The notes under the pieces were generated by a model. The model searched no databases and had not been told where the DNA came from. It worked only from the letters and a program-made list of their open reading frames with translations. The position numbers and the translations under genes were made by a program. 64,000 bases of DNA. Origin: Auanema rhodensis (lineage: Eukaryota > Nematoda > Chromadorea > Rhabditida > Rhabditidae). Location: NCBI GenBank assembly GCA_964057225.1, contig OZ059897.1, positions 14,632,001 to 14,696,000 of the forward strand. The letters are read 5' to 3'. Shown here one piece after another: positions 1-12,960 of this stretch (position 1 is the first letter of the stretch; every line of letters begins with the position of its first letter).

Positions 1-256
1 ATAAACAAACAAACAAACAAAAATAAATATTATAAATATTATTACCTATGAACAACTGTACCATTTTCATCATTTCTACGAACAGCGTATTCACATTCAG
101 GATCAGGAAATCTATAATAAATATAATAATTAAAATATAAAATATGATAATATACCGTCCCATTGGTAATTCTATTATTTCTTCTGGAGAGAATATATGA
201 TCCTTATGTGTTTCAAATGCTAATACACAAGAGATGAAGAATAAGATAAGAATCAT
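1..256 (-). CDS. Secreted protein, 5' part (gene runs off left edge)
   Basis: Two 5' exons can be read. Exon 1 is 156-256 (ATG at 256) and exon 2 is 46-111, with GT/AG borders and consistent phase; the second donor at 45-44 leads off the window. The first residues (MILILFFISCVLAFETHKD) form a short hydrophobic signal peptide. The continuation is acidic (FSPEEIIELPMGR) and then includes a Cys and a possible N-glycosylation site (NGT). I do not recognise the family. The gene is partial because the window starts inside it. Confidence 0.5.
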   Translation of the reverse strand, partial: MILILFFISCVLAFETHKDHIFSPEEIIELPMGRYIIIFYILIIIFIIDFLILNVNTLFVEMMKMVQLFIGNNIYNIYFCLFVCL

Positions 257-912
257 GATCTGAAAATGAAATAAAATTTAAAAAATTTTTGAAAACTTTA
301 AATACTTAATAATTTATTTACTTTACAATATACTATATACTAGATTTAATTTAAATAACATGAATTAGTATAACGAAACTGGCCCTTAGGCTATTATTGG
401 GCATTCCAGACAAATATTTTTATGTCTGTTAAACAAGCTTTAAATTCAAAAAGTATGCTTGTTAACAAGAATATAAAGAAAATTCATGACAATAACGTTT
501 TAGAATAAGTTAATCAAACAATTTACGTAAAGATATTACTAACAAGATATATCCAAACAAAGAAAAATTGATAGAAAATCAGGCAATTTATTGATAAAAG
601 AATGATCCAAGGAAAACAAAGACAATTTTTCTTCGTTTTTTTTTATTGGAAATAGTTAGTTTTGAAGGTAATTGTAGTTTGCTTGCACTATTAGGTAAGT
701 CTTAGATTTTAATGAAAAGAACGATTAGAGGAATGAGAGAAAATACCTAGAAAATGATAGAATAATGAACTAAATTAGAGCATAAAGTTTAATTTATGGT
801 TTATAAAATGATTAAAAAAATGTTAAAGAGGAAAAGAAATCAATGAGATTGCTATGGATAGAAAGAATTGTAACTACATAAGAAACAGAAAAAAGGGGAG
901 AAGAGAGAAAGA

Positions 913-949
913 GGGGGGGGGGGTGAAGTTAAGAGAGAGAGAGGGGGGG
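913..949. repeat. Poly-G runs in purine-rich stretch
   Basis: An 11-base G run (913-923) and a 7-base G run (943-949) lie in a GA-rich segment. Such runs are rare in a genome this AT-rich. Confidence 0.85.
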
Positions 950-1981
950 TCATAGTCTAGTGTATTTCTGATAATCGGTAAGACCTAATAAAGACGATAA
1001 TGTTGATGACGATGAAGAAAAAAAGAAAAAGAAGGAAGAATTAATGTGGTGATATAGTAGAGTGGATGGGAAAAGGAAGAATACAGACGAAAAGAAATGA
1101 AAGATGACTATCATTCAAAGCAGTGATGAAGACGATGAATATGAAGAAGAAGATGATGTTAATGCTGATGATTGTACTACTGATGAGAAAAGAATTATGT
1201 CGTTGAGAAAGTTGATGACCAATATATACATATAGAAATATAATAGATATCTATAATAATCTTTTAATAAGAGTTATTAAAGAAATATTTAGTAAAACTT
1301 GATCAATGCTCATCATGTTTAATATCAAAGTTGAAAATTTCAGTAATAAAATGGTAAATATAAAGTTTATGTACTTAATTAAACAAAAATATATTATATA
1401 TGTATGTATTTTAGTGAAAATTATATAAAATGATTATAATGATCAGGACATTTTCAAGTTTTATGTCTAATTTTTTAAACAGTTTTTTATTTAATTAAAT
1501 GTATTAGACTTCGATTTTTACATCAAAATAACATCGATTCCAATATTTTTAAAGTTATATGGATCTTTTAAACTTTCTTTTACAATTGCTTTTCCTCATT
1601 TCAAACTTTTTTTTTTCCAATTTCATACAATCAAACATTTCGATTAATTAAGGAAATTGCCTTTGATCTTTTCCTGGCATTAGAGTTGAGAAGTTTTAAG
1701 ACTGATGAACTTAACTAAGACTATGACTTTGTACTTTTTCATTTTAATATTTAATATAATTATAATAAAGATTAAATATTATTTTAGAATTAATCTTTAT
1801 ATATATATATATACATCAGACTGTGTGTATATGAATGTGTATATATGTGGATCTTCCTGTTTACTTTTTTACGTTTTTGCTTTCATATCTCTAGAATCAT
1901 ATGTGAATATATCTTACGTTTTGCCTTTGCATCTCATACATTCTTCATTTCTTCGTTTTGGTATCTGTTTCCTTTCCTCTT

Positions 1982-1984
<3 letters not shown>

Positions 1985-2023
<39 letters not shown>
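1985..2023. repeat. (CT)n microsatellite
   Basis: Nearly perfect CT dinucleotide repeat of about 39 bases followed by imperfect CT-rich sequence. It creates a long poly Ser-Leu frame on the + strand that is not a gene. Confidence 0.95.
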
Positions 2024-2028
<5 letters not shown>

Positions 2029-2293
2029 TTTATCTCTCTTACCCTCTTACCTTTTTACTCTCTTTCTCTAATTAATACTCGAATCGTACAATCATCTTCT
2101 TATACTTTCGTACCACTTTTCTCTAACACTACATGCAACTTTGTCTAGCTCAATGTTCCGATTTGTGCTAAGATAGATATGGTGTACTTAGTCTAGTGCT
2201 GCTACTTCTGATTTACCAATCAACTAGAAAGATTGTTTGAGATATTAGTTATTAGGTAAAGAAAGACAGTCACTACAGATATGATGAGAAAAC

Positions 2294-2321
2294 GAGAGAG
2301 AGAGAGAGATAGAGAGAGAGA
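2294..2321. repeat. (GA)n microsatellite
   Basis: GA dinucleotide repeat with one interruption; a second GA tract lies at about 2,662-2,681. Confidence 0.9.
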
Positions 2322-4376
2322 AAGATCATCGAGGTAGGATCAATTTTCGATCGTTAGCCAGCCATTCATCTATCAGTCTAACTGTTGACAGTTATATAGG
2401 ATTATCATCAGCTTGAATGTCATTATCGTCACCTTATATCAGCTAACTATGCGTAACTATCCATATAATCTCTAATAATTTGAAATTTATTTTTTATTTA
2501 ATTTCCATTCTTCATCCGATATCCATTATCCTTGAATTGCGATCAATTATTTACATATGTTTTTCATTTTTCTTTTTTCTTTTGTAAACTTTGACAGGGG
2601 GAAGAGAAAATAGAGACAACTATACATACAATAGGGAGGGAAAGATTAGGATATATATAACGAGAGAGAGAGAGAGAGAGAAAAAGATTAAAGAGAGAGA
2701 GAAAGAAAGAAAGAGAGGATGGATTGGGATATAGAATTGACGTAAAGAATTCGCTATGGAACCGCACATATTGAATAGTTGATCTAAGGCTTTCAAGTTC
2801 TAAATTTCTTTGCTTTGAAAATCACAAAGCGTTGTTTTCCTGTTTAACTATAGCAGAAATAAAATATATGTTATGCTTTTAAACTTTTCTTGAAGATTTA
2901 AAATTTCAATTACTTTAAACATCCAAAATTTAACAAATTCCATTATTCTTTACTATGTTTCATTAATATTTTAACTATTCTTTTCTTCTTTTCTTTCTTC
3001 TTTAAAATCTATTCTGATGTCATCGCTCTATGCCATTTCAAATCGAATCAATGAATGTAGTTTGAAAAATAGATTTTTTTCTTTTGATGGCCAAACTACT
3101 TAAGAATCAGTTGACAAGGTTTCTTAGTACATGTCCTTGACCATTAACAGTCTTTTGGTCCAGCATCATTGATTTTAATTTGATATCATCATTGTTATCT
3201 TTGAAATTTACCACATTTTTCATAAATTTTGTGTTCGAAATCTTATTTTGTTAAGTTCTTTAGTCATTTTATTCATATTTCTTTTGAACATCAGCAAAAA
3301 AAAATATGAAGGAAGAATTGTGACGGCAAGGCTATGTTTAATCTCATCTTTCAAAATTTTTGTTTATTTTTCCAAAAAAAAAAACAATGTTTTTAGTTGG
3401 ATATATTGGCAGTTCATGTGATTCTTCGTTTCATCTTCGTCTTTCCGGACTCTTTCACTTGTATTCTTCATTTTCATTGTATTCATGTTTCTTATTTATC
3501 TAAAGTTTATTTTTTTCGTTTTAAATCAGAATATATGATATCTTCTTATATTTGGAAAAATAAACTTTTTCCTTTCTTTTGATGATGTTGTCAATCTATT
3601 TGATTTCATTTTCTTCTCAATCTCAAGCTTTAACACATTGTTCCGTCACCCTTTTTGCTCCTCGTTTTATTTTGTTTTTTCTCTTTGTAGTGCCATTCAA
3701 CTCCTTCTCTTTGTCTGTCTGCTTGGTTGGCTGTCTGGATGGCCAGTAGCTCTCTCTCTCTCTCTATCTCTCTCTTTCGCCTTCCCTTACTCCCTCAATC
3801 ACTCCCTCCTCTCTCTTTCAGCCTGTTTGTCCATCGTCAGTGTTGTCCTCTCAACTCCGCCTTCACTGCCATCGTCACCATCACCATCATCACCATGATC
3901 AACAACATCATCAGCTTGATGATGAGGATGATGTTGTTTATCAACACTGGTCATTCCACCGTCATCAGTGTCTTCATCACCCTTAACCTATGCTTTAGAG
4001 CAGTCATCAATATTGTCAAAGCCATGCTTGTCATTTTCATTTTCCTCTCAAAGCTAATCACTTCGAGTGCTCGTTTGTTGTGAGCCATGATACAATTGAG
4101 CAGCCCCGTTCACCATTCCTCTCCTCCATCACTCATAACCGTGAGCATAGTGTTCGCCTATGTCATAGTTCATCACATTCTTTCTTCTTGTTCCTCATGT
4201 TCAATTCCTCGTGCTTTATCCTTATTTTTGGTCGTTTTTTTCGCTTCGTTTTCTCCTTTCATTTTGAACGAATATCCTCTTATTCGCATTTGTGTCGTCT
4301 TTTCCTACTTTTCACACTCATCGTCATCCTGTCAGTCTCATTTCTCTTCTTCCTCGTCGGCTTTTTTTAAATTGCC

Positions 4377-4400
4377 GTATATATATATATATACATATAT
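4377..4400. repeat. (TA)n microsatellite
   Basis: Short TA dinucleotide run in otherwise pyrimidine-rich sequence. Confidence 0.85.
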
Positions 4401-4894
4401 GATGTGAAATAATATTAAAACATACGTATAACTCATATATTTGTTTTCTATTCTATTATCTTTCAAAGTGTGTTGAAATCTTTCAGATTCACAGAGTTTG
4501 AGAATTAGAAATGTTGTTACGATGTTTTTGTTTTTGTTCTTTCTCATCCTTTCTCAATCCAACTCTTAAAATTATGTTCTTCGATATTTCTCGCCTATTC
4601 CTCTTCCCCCTCTCCCTCTATCTCTCTAACTCTTCCTATCTGTTGCAACATAACTATTCCGAACTTACCAATTTGCCACATCTGTCATCTATCTTCATAC
4701 ATGCTATCCTTTACATACGTTTCCGACTTTACCTCTTTTAGAAGTTCTACTCCAGGATCTAACAACTTCCGACGACATTGCTGTGTCTTCCAGATTTGCG
4801 CTAGTGAGTTTTCAATAACTTTGTTATATTTTGAAAACTTTTTTTTTCTGTTCATATATTTCCTTGAAACATGTGTTATGTTGTAGTTGAAGCC

Positions 4895-7203
4895 ATGAGC
4901 CTTCTGATCAGCATCGTGCTGCTTCCTTTTTTGATTTTCGCTGACGATGAGATTGCTAGCTCTTCTTCAACAACTTGTCCACTCTTCTGGAGTTCACGCC
5001 AAAATCTTGGATATGGACAAGGAGTCCAGGTAGAAATTTCTCATTAGTCTATGTTTTATAAAAAAATTGTTTTTTTGACCACTTTTTGGTTTTTTTTACT
5101 GCTTACTCAAATCTTTTGGAGAATATTTGTCTTAGTTTTGAGGTGGTAATGACAAACATCACTTGAACTGGGCCTATTAATCCCTTGAGGGCAAATAAGT
5201 GTCATTTCAAAGCTTGAAAAAGGACAATATATTGCCTTCGTAAAGCCCATATTCCATGATCATTCTGGTTTTTTTCTTGAAGAAAAAAAAAGATTTTGCA
5301 ATTACAGCTTCAAGTTTGTTGCAATGTGTCACGGGTTCGTATCTGGTCATTTCAAGACATAGGCTCATTCTCTCAGCCATCTATAGCATATGAAGAGAAA
5401 TTCCCGAATCCTCAAGAAGCAGATATGTGGACAGACTTACAGGTATTTCAAAAATTATAATATTTATGTATTAATCTTTGATGATTTGTTGAATTTCACA
5501 GTATTTTGATTGATTTTTATTCTTTTTTTTTTTGTTTTATTTCAACATCATTATTCTTTTTGCCTCTTGTGTCTTTGACTAAAAGTCGCTTTTAAATCTT
5601 TTGAAGTGGTTTTGAGTGTGAATACACGACTTCAGGACCAACTGAAACCTCAGCTTTGAACTGACAAGTCAATGCTGTGTGGTGGACAAGCCGAAAGGAT
5701 GATGAATCGGTTGCTCATGCGATTAGCTAGCAGCTGTTGTAGTAATATCCTCATCTGAGCTATAGGTTCTGAGTCGATTTTTGGCTACAAAGGGTGTTTG
5801 AAGCTTGAAAATTAAAAAAAAACAGAATATAGTCGATATAGTTATATCTTTTGGCTCTACTTGTTTATTTTTATACACCAGCAAGTAGATGAGTAGCATT
5901 AGATTTTGCCGGATGTTCACGTGAGTAGCGTGAGCTTCCGATGACAACCCATTGGAACTCATTTTTGGAATAATCTATACTTTGAGTGGTTGCATTGTTT
6001 TTATATTATAAAAAGTATTTCCTATATCTAAATTCATGTAAAATCAACAAAATATTTGTATTTAGAACTGATATATGTTTTTGGTTTCTTTACTTATTGG
6101 TATAAAAAATATTTTTTATAATAAAGTTTTATAAAATATAAAATATATATTATAGGGTTTTTCTTTCAAATTTATTTCAGTCATTTCAGCTATCCATTTG
6201 CTCGGATCGTAGTGAGCCAACGATAGGATGGGTAGGATCACGTCCTGGAGTTACTTGTCAACATCGAAAGGGACAAGTATTAACTATTCCAACAGGTGGT
6301 TATATAATAATTATATTTTTTATTTATTTTTAAAAATTTTATTAAACAAATTATTTTTCTATAAAAAAAAACTGGATAAATATATTTATAATTTATATTG
6401 TATTTAGGTGCTTTATCACTACCTGGATGGTATCTCATATGTTATATAATGCCCGATGGATGTCAGACTTGTCTGTATGTTTGATTATCTTGTTTAAAGA
6501 AGATTAAAAAAATATTTTATTATGTTATTCAATTGAATATTTTCAGATTGGATATACTATGTGAAAATGAATTTACTGATTCATGTTCTGATAAACACAT
6601 TCTGAGCTCATCACCTGTCTCATCTAATTCGACTATCGACTATTGGGTTCAAATTGGAAAGAAATTTCCATTTTCTAATTCAGCCAGTGTTGAAGTTAGT
6701 GTACGACATCAGCGAACGAAGAATTTTGTGACAACAGAATACATGAAAGCTCAAGTAAGGCCCTTTTATCATTATTTCTGAGTTTATTTGTGAAAATGCT
6801 AGATAATTTGGCTTTTCTTCAACGATTTGCCTCCAAAAAAGCCGGGAGAGAAAGAGGGGTTGGAGGGAGGGTGAAGGATATTAGGAACAAATGCTCTGAG
6901 AAAAAGATAAAATGAAATGCTAAATCATGTTCTTTTCAGACTAATACAACTACAACTATAACAATACATGATTTGAAAGCTCACGAATTTTATAATATTA
7001 AGAGATGTCTACGTGTTCGATTACCAGCTGCTCTCGTATCAGATTCACGTTTTAGTTTTTCAGAAGAATTAAAAACTAATGGCTCATTATTCTGTATTGA
7101 AGAAATGTATCGAACATTACGTAATTCATCATCAAAACAATCATTTTCAAATTTGATTATAGCAATCCATTTAGCTCTATTTTTAATTTTTTTTGCTCAT
7201 TAA
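4895..7203 (+). CDS. Cys-containing secreted, probably GPI-anchored protein (307 aa)
   Basis: Six exons join in frame: 4895-5029, 5308-5442, 6181-6295, 6408-6474, 6547-6754 and 6940-7203 (924 nt, 307 aa). A signal peptide is clear (MSLLISIVLLPFLIFADDE). The ectodomain has about a dozen Cys, including a CC pair near residue 50 and CQTC near 140, plus several N-x-S/T sites. The extreme C-terminus is a hydrophobic segment ending directly at the stop (IAIHLALFLIFFAH) with no basic cytoplasmic tail, which is typical of a GPI-anchor signal. The pyrimidine-rich TTGTAG about 9 bases before the ATG could be a 5' UTR or spliced-leader acceptor. I do not recognise the family. It is convergent with the MARVEL-like gene downstream. 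Confidence 0.8.
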
Positions 7204-8130
7204 TACTATATATACATAATATTATCATAGAGATTTGCATAGAATTTTATCAGTTTTTAGCAAAATTTCATGAAAAATTACAATTTTTCACGAAAACTGC
7301 TAAACGACAAAGTTTTGACCTCAGGATATCGATTATAAGATAACGAGATCATTTCTTTTGATGTTCTGTAGTTTTTCCTAATATTTCTATGGCCTGTCCG
7401 CTTTTCTTAAGGACGCTGACTAGCTAGCTAACCGAAACTACTCCTTATCATTGATTTTTTTATTTGTCAACAACAACAACAACAACAATATCCACAAAAT
7501 CCACAATATCTCTGCATTACCCAATGATCATTCTCATCAATCAGATTGTGATATATTTTGTTTTTTAATTGTTTCTCTGGAAATAATTAACACAAATCTT
7601 TTAACACTTTTCCGTTTCATTATCACTTTAGATGCCTTGCCATCTTTTACTTTAATCATTCATTACTTTCTACATAATACTATAGATGTTTTTTTTGTTT
7701 TATAATTTAGAAGATACTGTATATTTATATTTTTTCAACATTTTTTCTTCTTTTGTATTTATACGACAAGTTCATGATAGCATACTTTGTGCACACTTTG
7801 CTGTGACCTCGTTGATTACTGGTATACAACGGTCAATATTTCGTTTACTTGTTTTGATTTATTAATGAAAAATTTATTATTTATATTGTTTATTATAAAA
7901 AAAAAGAAAAAAATAGAATTATTCTACTACAAACATAAATAAATAGATCTCGTTCATTTAATGAGAATTGAGATACATTGTTGAATACAAAAAAAAAAAG
8001 AGAAGAAATATGAAAGTTTGTAAAATGAAAAGAAGCAATTGAAGATATGATATAACATTTTTGAAAATGTTTTGTTTTGAAAGTTATTCTAATAATTTCT
8101 TATTATCATGGTATATTATAACCTAATTAC
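7204..8130. other. Gap between two convergent genes
   Basis: AT-rich sequence shared by the 3' flanks of the GPI-anchored-protein gene and the MARVEL-like gene. It contains a small (CAA)n run near 7,470-7,488 and A/T homopolymers. No gene was seen. Confidence 0.5.
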
Positions 8131-8932
8131 TTAAGCTGGATTAGCTCCAGAAGGGAAAGGATATCCAGTTGAACTTGGTGGTACTCCTGGTTGAGCAGTA
8201 GCCTAAAAAAAGTTGTTAGATAACTAACTCTATGATAAGATATCATATTATAGTTAAATATGATATTAAAATAATATTATACCTGATTGTTATGAGAGTT
8301 AAAAGAAGACGTTGGTGAAACTCTCTCTCTATACCATAGGTAAGCATTGTATCCAAATGTTAAGAATAATAAAGCAGATGAACCCTATAATAAATATAAT
8401 ATTATAAATAAATAAATAAATGATAATAATAATATTTTTTTAAATTTTAAAATTAAAAAAAACTCACAGTTCCAAGTACGAACCAAAAGTTGAATGGAGT
8501 GAAGATATTAACAAGAAAATAGAAAGTATTAATACCAGACGAAATAGTAAAAACACCAGAATATATTAGTTCCTAAAGCAAAAAAAATGTATAAATAACA
8601 TATCTATCTATCTATATCATATAGTTAGTAAAATAAATTAAAAACATACTGCTAATGGCCAATAAGGTGATTTAGTAACTATTGCTATATTCAAAGCAAA
8701 TGCAATAAATACAAGTGCAGAAAAGATTAACATTAAAATTGTGGTAGTCATAGTAAACCAGCCAAAAGCATGGTATGGTGGACTGAATAGAAATATCATT
8801 TGTAGAATAACCACAAACTGAAAATAAAATAAGTTATTATAAGTTATAATTGAAAAGAACTTTTGTTTAAAAACTTACCAAACTGAATGGCTTGATGACA
8901 TGAGGCAAAGTTTTAAAATCTTCAGTACTCAT
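8131..8932 (-). CDS. Four-TM MARVEL-like membrane protein (166 aa)
   Basis: Five exons in frame: 8879-8932, 8650-8817, 8468-8572, 8283-8384 and 8131-8202, giving 166 aa. Four hydrophobic helices span most of the protein: about residues 17-34, 38-64, 74-100 and 105-130. The third starts with a PYWPLAELIYSGVF motif that resembles MARVEL-domain proteins of the CMTM/plasmolipin kind, which act in vesicle trafficking and membrane apposition. The C-terminal tail is Ser/Pro/Gln-rich and cytoplasmic by topology. The ATG follows TTTTTTCAGTTAACA, a good spliced-leader acceptor context. MARVEL assignment rests on topology and this motif; another tetraspan family is possible. Confidence 0.75.
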
Positions 8933-11035
8933 TGTTAACTGAAAAAATAATTAAAATAATACTATAGAAGCAGAAAGAATAAGATAAATTAGTAAATTCA
9001 ATTATTTTGATTTAAATTTCAAAAGAGAATTAATGATATCATTAATAATGATAAGATATACTAATACAACAATATGATTTTAATGTGAAATTCTACAATT
9101 CAATTGAATTGGTCAATCATTGATGTCAGACAACATGATGAGGCAGACAGATAAAAGAAACAAAACTGTTGAAATGGCTACTTTATGATGTTGAAAATGA
9201 TGATGAAATGAAATGGCAAGAAATATGAAAAAGGAACAGGTGACAGTAAAAGAGGTGGGCCGACGACGATGATGTTAGGATGAGGTATAAACGGTTGCAA
9301 GGGCTGATATGGTGGCGCAGAGAAGTGAGCAGAAAACCCAAATATCATTCAAACATTTATTTTCAATATACATAGGAAAGGAGGACAATGTATGAACAAC
9401 ATGAAAACAATATTATAATATTTAAAATTATGATTTCATCATCACCAAAAGTTTTGTTGAACAAAAAATTTAAATATGATCGATGTTTATAAACGATTAA
9501 GAGAGTTGAAACGAAGGTGAAGCATGAAAGAAATACGATGAGATGAGGATGAATGAGGATAGAAAGCATGATGAATCGAATTATATAAAGGATGTACAAA
9601 TATAAATATATTTCTCATATTCAATATTCAATATAATTTTTTTTTAAAAATAAACTAAAAGAAAATTTGAAATTTGAAATAGTAATACACATTTTTGATA
9701 ATCTAACAGCTATTTAAGGAGTTTGATACAAACCATTATCACATTCAGTACCATTTCTATATAGAAATATTAATCAATACTATGTGTCACTAATTATAAA
9801 ATATTAATTTATAACTAAATACATATGATTAAAGATATAATTCGTGAATGCATAACTATATGTATAGTTAAACGTATTTTTAAAACATGCCATATAGTTA
9901 AGAATGGGGTGTTTCATGTTGATATCATGTAGCTCAGTGGTAAAAATTAATAAAGTTTATGATGTCCAAAGAATGTAAAAGGAAAGAAAAAGACAATGTT
10001 GCAGAGAGAAATAAAAAAAATGTTCTCTCTCTCTCTCTCACTCACTCTCACTCTCTCTCTGCATATTATCTCTCAGTTATTATCTGATTCTTTAAATCAA
10101 ACTTGTATGACCATTACATATAAAACATTGATTCAGAAGCATTTTCTATTCAAAGAAAATAAAAATATAATGTTCTGATGTTTAATATTGACGGATTTTT
10201 GATAATAATATATCATGAGTGACAGAATAGGACACGTTACTAAGAGTTTGAAGCCTGTTTGCTCAGATGAAAGCATTGACAACACGATTGTGAAAAGGAA
10301 ATGATGAAATAGTTTTATGTATTATGAGAGTTAGACGATCACACAAAGCACAAAACTCATCTCTGAATTCGTTTGCTTCATCTCTGGTAATCTGAGTCAG
10401 ACGGTGATGGAAATTTAACGCAAAAAGTCATCCATCGGCTGTCTTCATCATCCTACTCATGATCGAAATCAGATTCAAAAGAATTTTTATGTAAATTTAA
10501 AGAATAAAATGTTATAGTTAAGTTTTATATAATAAACTTGTTTACAAGCATTATATAAAACAAATAACAAAACAAAGAAATTTGTCTTCAACATAAAAAA
10601 ATAGTTTGTTATCAAACATTATTGATTGATTGTTTGTTTAAAATTATATATACTAATACATATAATAGTATATTATAAAAATAAAAATATAATTAATGAA
10701 TTTGAAAGTTAAAAAATATTATTTGAAAACGTGGAAAGTAATATGTTCAACGTTGAAAATATATTAATTGAGCAAGAAATCGAAACTGCAATAAACTTGT
10801 GCTCTTTACGAAATTAAAACATTGATTGATCTATTTTACAAAGTTGAAAAAATCTTTTTTTTTCTTTTAATTATGAGTCAGAATTAAAAAAAAGAAACAA
10901 ATAGATAAAGCTTTTTCTCATTGAAACTATTTGAAGCTAGAAGTGAAATATAAATAAGTCACCATTTCAAAAAGAGGGAACTTGAGAGATATCAAATGAG
11001 AGAACATGTGAGAGAGAGGGAAAATAGAAAGAAAA

Positions 11036-11113
<78 letters not shown>

Positions 11114-11551
11114 AGTGAATGAACAGGTAGAGAGATGTGGAAGAATGACGAATGTGGAAAAAAGAAGTATGGCTGAGCAAATAGTAAACGTTGGCATCGA
11201 TATCATCTCTTGGTGACCCTGTGTGTCACATCAAATTTAGTATAGATATTATTAAAATATATTTAACAAAAGTAATATTAGTTATTATATTATTTTTATA
11301 AAAAAACATTTAAGTTAAAATATAAATAATTATGTGTATTAATAATGTTTTAAGTATAATAATAAAAAATTTATAATCAGCTTTTCTTTCTTTATCAGTA
11401 TTTTGGAAGAGAAATATCAAAGTTAACAGTGAACTTTGAGAATTTATCAGTTTCTTTCGATATTTAATGAAAACAGAAAGAAATATATTTATTTAAATAT
11501 TAATTTAGATGATATTTTTTAAGATTTCTATTAATATTATTATATTTATGT
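8933..11551. other. Intergenic stretch, no supported gene
   Basis: AT-rich upstream region of the MARVEL-like gene. It holds a (CT)n tract near 10,024-10,060 and a long (GA)n tract near 11,035-11,111, and no credible exons. A tRNA A-box look-alike near 9,929-9,942 has no matching B box. Confidence 0.5.
11035..11111. repeat. (GA)n microsatellite
   Basis: About 77 bases of GA repeat with a few A interruptions. It yields poly Ser-Leu frames on the - strand that are not genes. Confidence 0.95.
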
Positions 11552-11671
11552 AAATTTTAACTTTAATTTATGTAAATAAAACATTCCAGTTCTTTATATC
11601 CTATTCTTTATATGTTAAACCTTTGTATTTGATTTAATTTTTATAAATTATGTGATATGATAAATAATTTA
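11552..11671 (+). repeat. Left arm of foldback pair flanking partial Rho copy
   Basis: This roughly 120-bp segment recurs in reverse complement at 12,961-13,068 with high but imperfect identity (shared words include AATAAAACATTCCAG and CTTTGTATTTGATTT). The last ~50 bases also form the start of the directly duplicated Rho segment. Confidence 0.8.
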
Positions 11672-12960
11672 ATTGTAAAATTTATTTATTTTATTATACA
11701 AATATCTTAATTTTAATATAAAATTTATAATAATTAAATATATGCATATTATTAATTGATATTACATAGTAATTAAAAAAAAAATAAATAAGATTGTAAA
11801 CTCTTATGTTATAAATAGATTCATAATCTTAAGATAATTTCTTCTTTTTTTGCGAAAAAATGCAAAAAAAACGGATTTTTAATGTTTTTTCTTCAAAGTA
11901 ATTACTGAGTTATGCAACTTTGTTTTCGAGAGTTACGTGCTTCCTCCAACACTGACTTCTTTCGTCTCTCACATCGAACTTGTTCTAAAGCGAATCGTTG
12001 TCCAGTTGCAAATGAATCTTCAAATACTTCATCCAATCCTTCCTACAAACATTAAAGTTTTGTGTTGAATTATCAACTTGAACGAAATGAACATGAAAAT
12101 TAAAAAACTTACTGCTGTTGTAGCTGAGCATTCCAGATATCGAATTGCTCCTATTTGCTTCGCAAAAATCTCAGCTTGACTTAAAGCCATTGGTTGATCA
12201 TTACTGAAACGGAGGTTCCAATTACAAAACAAAATGTTTTTGTGGAATTTGTTTATAAAAAGAAGAATAAATGTATATGTATATATGAGTATTATCAGGT
12301 GTCAAACGAATTTATAGTATTTTTGAACTCAAAAGTGTTATTTTGGCCATTTTTTGCTTCCTCTTTACAATTACATCAAAGATTAAAAGCTAATGTTTTT
12401 GATATAAATTAACTAAAAATAGATTTTAATGTACAATTTTTTGTTTAAAAAATTAAGAAAAACTAACTCTTCCGATCCTTCTTTTAAATATTTTGTCCTT
12501 TTATCAATTTGAGTACCAACAACAACGAAAGGAACAGTTCCAACATGATCTTTGATTGACATCATTAACTGAAAATAAATTATAAAATTAAATATTATAA
12601 CTATATTATTATAAAATATTTTATTTTATTTAGAATAATGAAGAAAAAAAAACATTTTGTATATTTAATTTGTATTTTTAAAACAAAAAAAAAATAATTT
12701 TTTTATCTCATTTATCACTTTTATTTCTGTTTTTTTTTTCAGAAAAAAAAATCTCCTTCCCTAATATATGTCTTCATGTTATGAACTATGTACATATGTT
12801 TGAGAAATGTTGTTTGATCTTGTCCTCTACCAACAAATCAACTTTGTATCTGATTCTAACAAGAAATATTCCAAACGTATCGTAGCTTATCTTGTTGGCA
12901 AGCAGACGATAATGTGATGAACGAACATCGAAGGAATGAATATTAGATATGAAGCTATAT
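11623..12960. repeat. Direct duplicate of 21,639-22,977 (copy 1)
   Basis: About 1.34 kb matching 21,639-22,977 with only a handful of visible differences: a few substitutions and poly-A/T length changes. The distance between copies is about 10,017 bp. Identity is as high in introns and 3' flank as in exons, so the event is recent or is an assembly effect. Confidence 0.9.
11902..12568 (-). pseudogene. Truncated copy of atypical Rho gene (last three exons)
   Basis: Exons 12,468-12,568, 12,113-12,203 and 11,902-12,042 correspond exactly to exons 3-5 of the full gene at 21,919-24,893. They carry the guanine-specificity motif GTQID, the ECSA motif and the C-terminal CITQ. The two 5' exons that encode the P-loop and switch regions are absent: intron sequence continues to 12,960 and then switches to an inverted repeat. 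The single substitution noticed in coding sequence (TCG versus TCT, Ser) is silent. With no start exon this copy is most likely non-functional unless a new 5' end was acquired. Confidence 0.85.

Larger units (their letters stand above)
257..4894. other. Intergenic stretch, no supported gene
   Basis: No gene with credible splicing was found. It is AT-rich and interrupted by (GA)n/(CT)n tracts, a poly-G run and an (AT)n run. From about 3,600 to 4,750 the + strand is strongly pyrimidine-rich and less AT-rich. Open frames there are Ser/Leu/Phe-rich in several frames at once, which is what such composition produces by chance. Confidence 0.5.

Noticed and set aside
1705-2148. 147-aa frame with poly Ser-Leu
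   Set aside because: Produced by the (CT)n tract; overlapping frames are equally long and no splice or start context supports it.
9929-9942. tRNA-like A-box (GTAGCTCAGTGG)
   Set aside because: No B box, no acceptor stem and no anticodon arm could be folded around it.
10967-11206. Overlapping minus-strand frames of about 60-80 aa
   Set aside because: Artefacts of the (GA)n repeat.
12194-12412. Plus-strand open frame, repeated at 22,211-22,429
   Set aside because: Antisense to a Rho exon and intron and present only because the segment is duplicated; no coding features.
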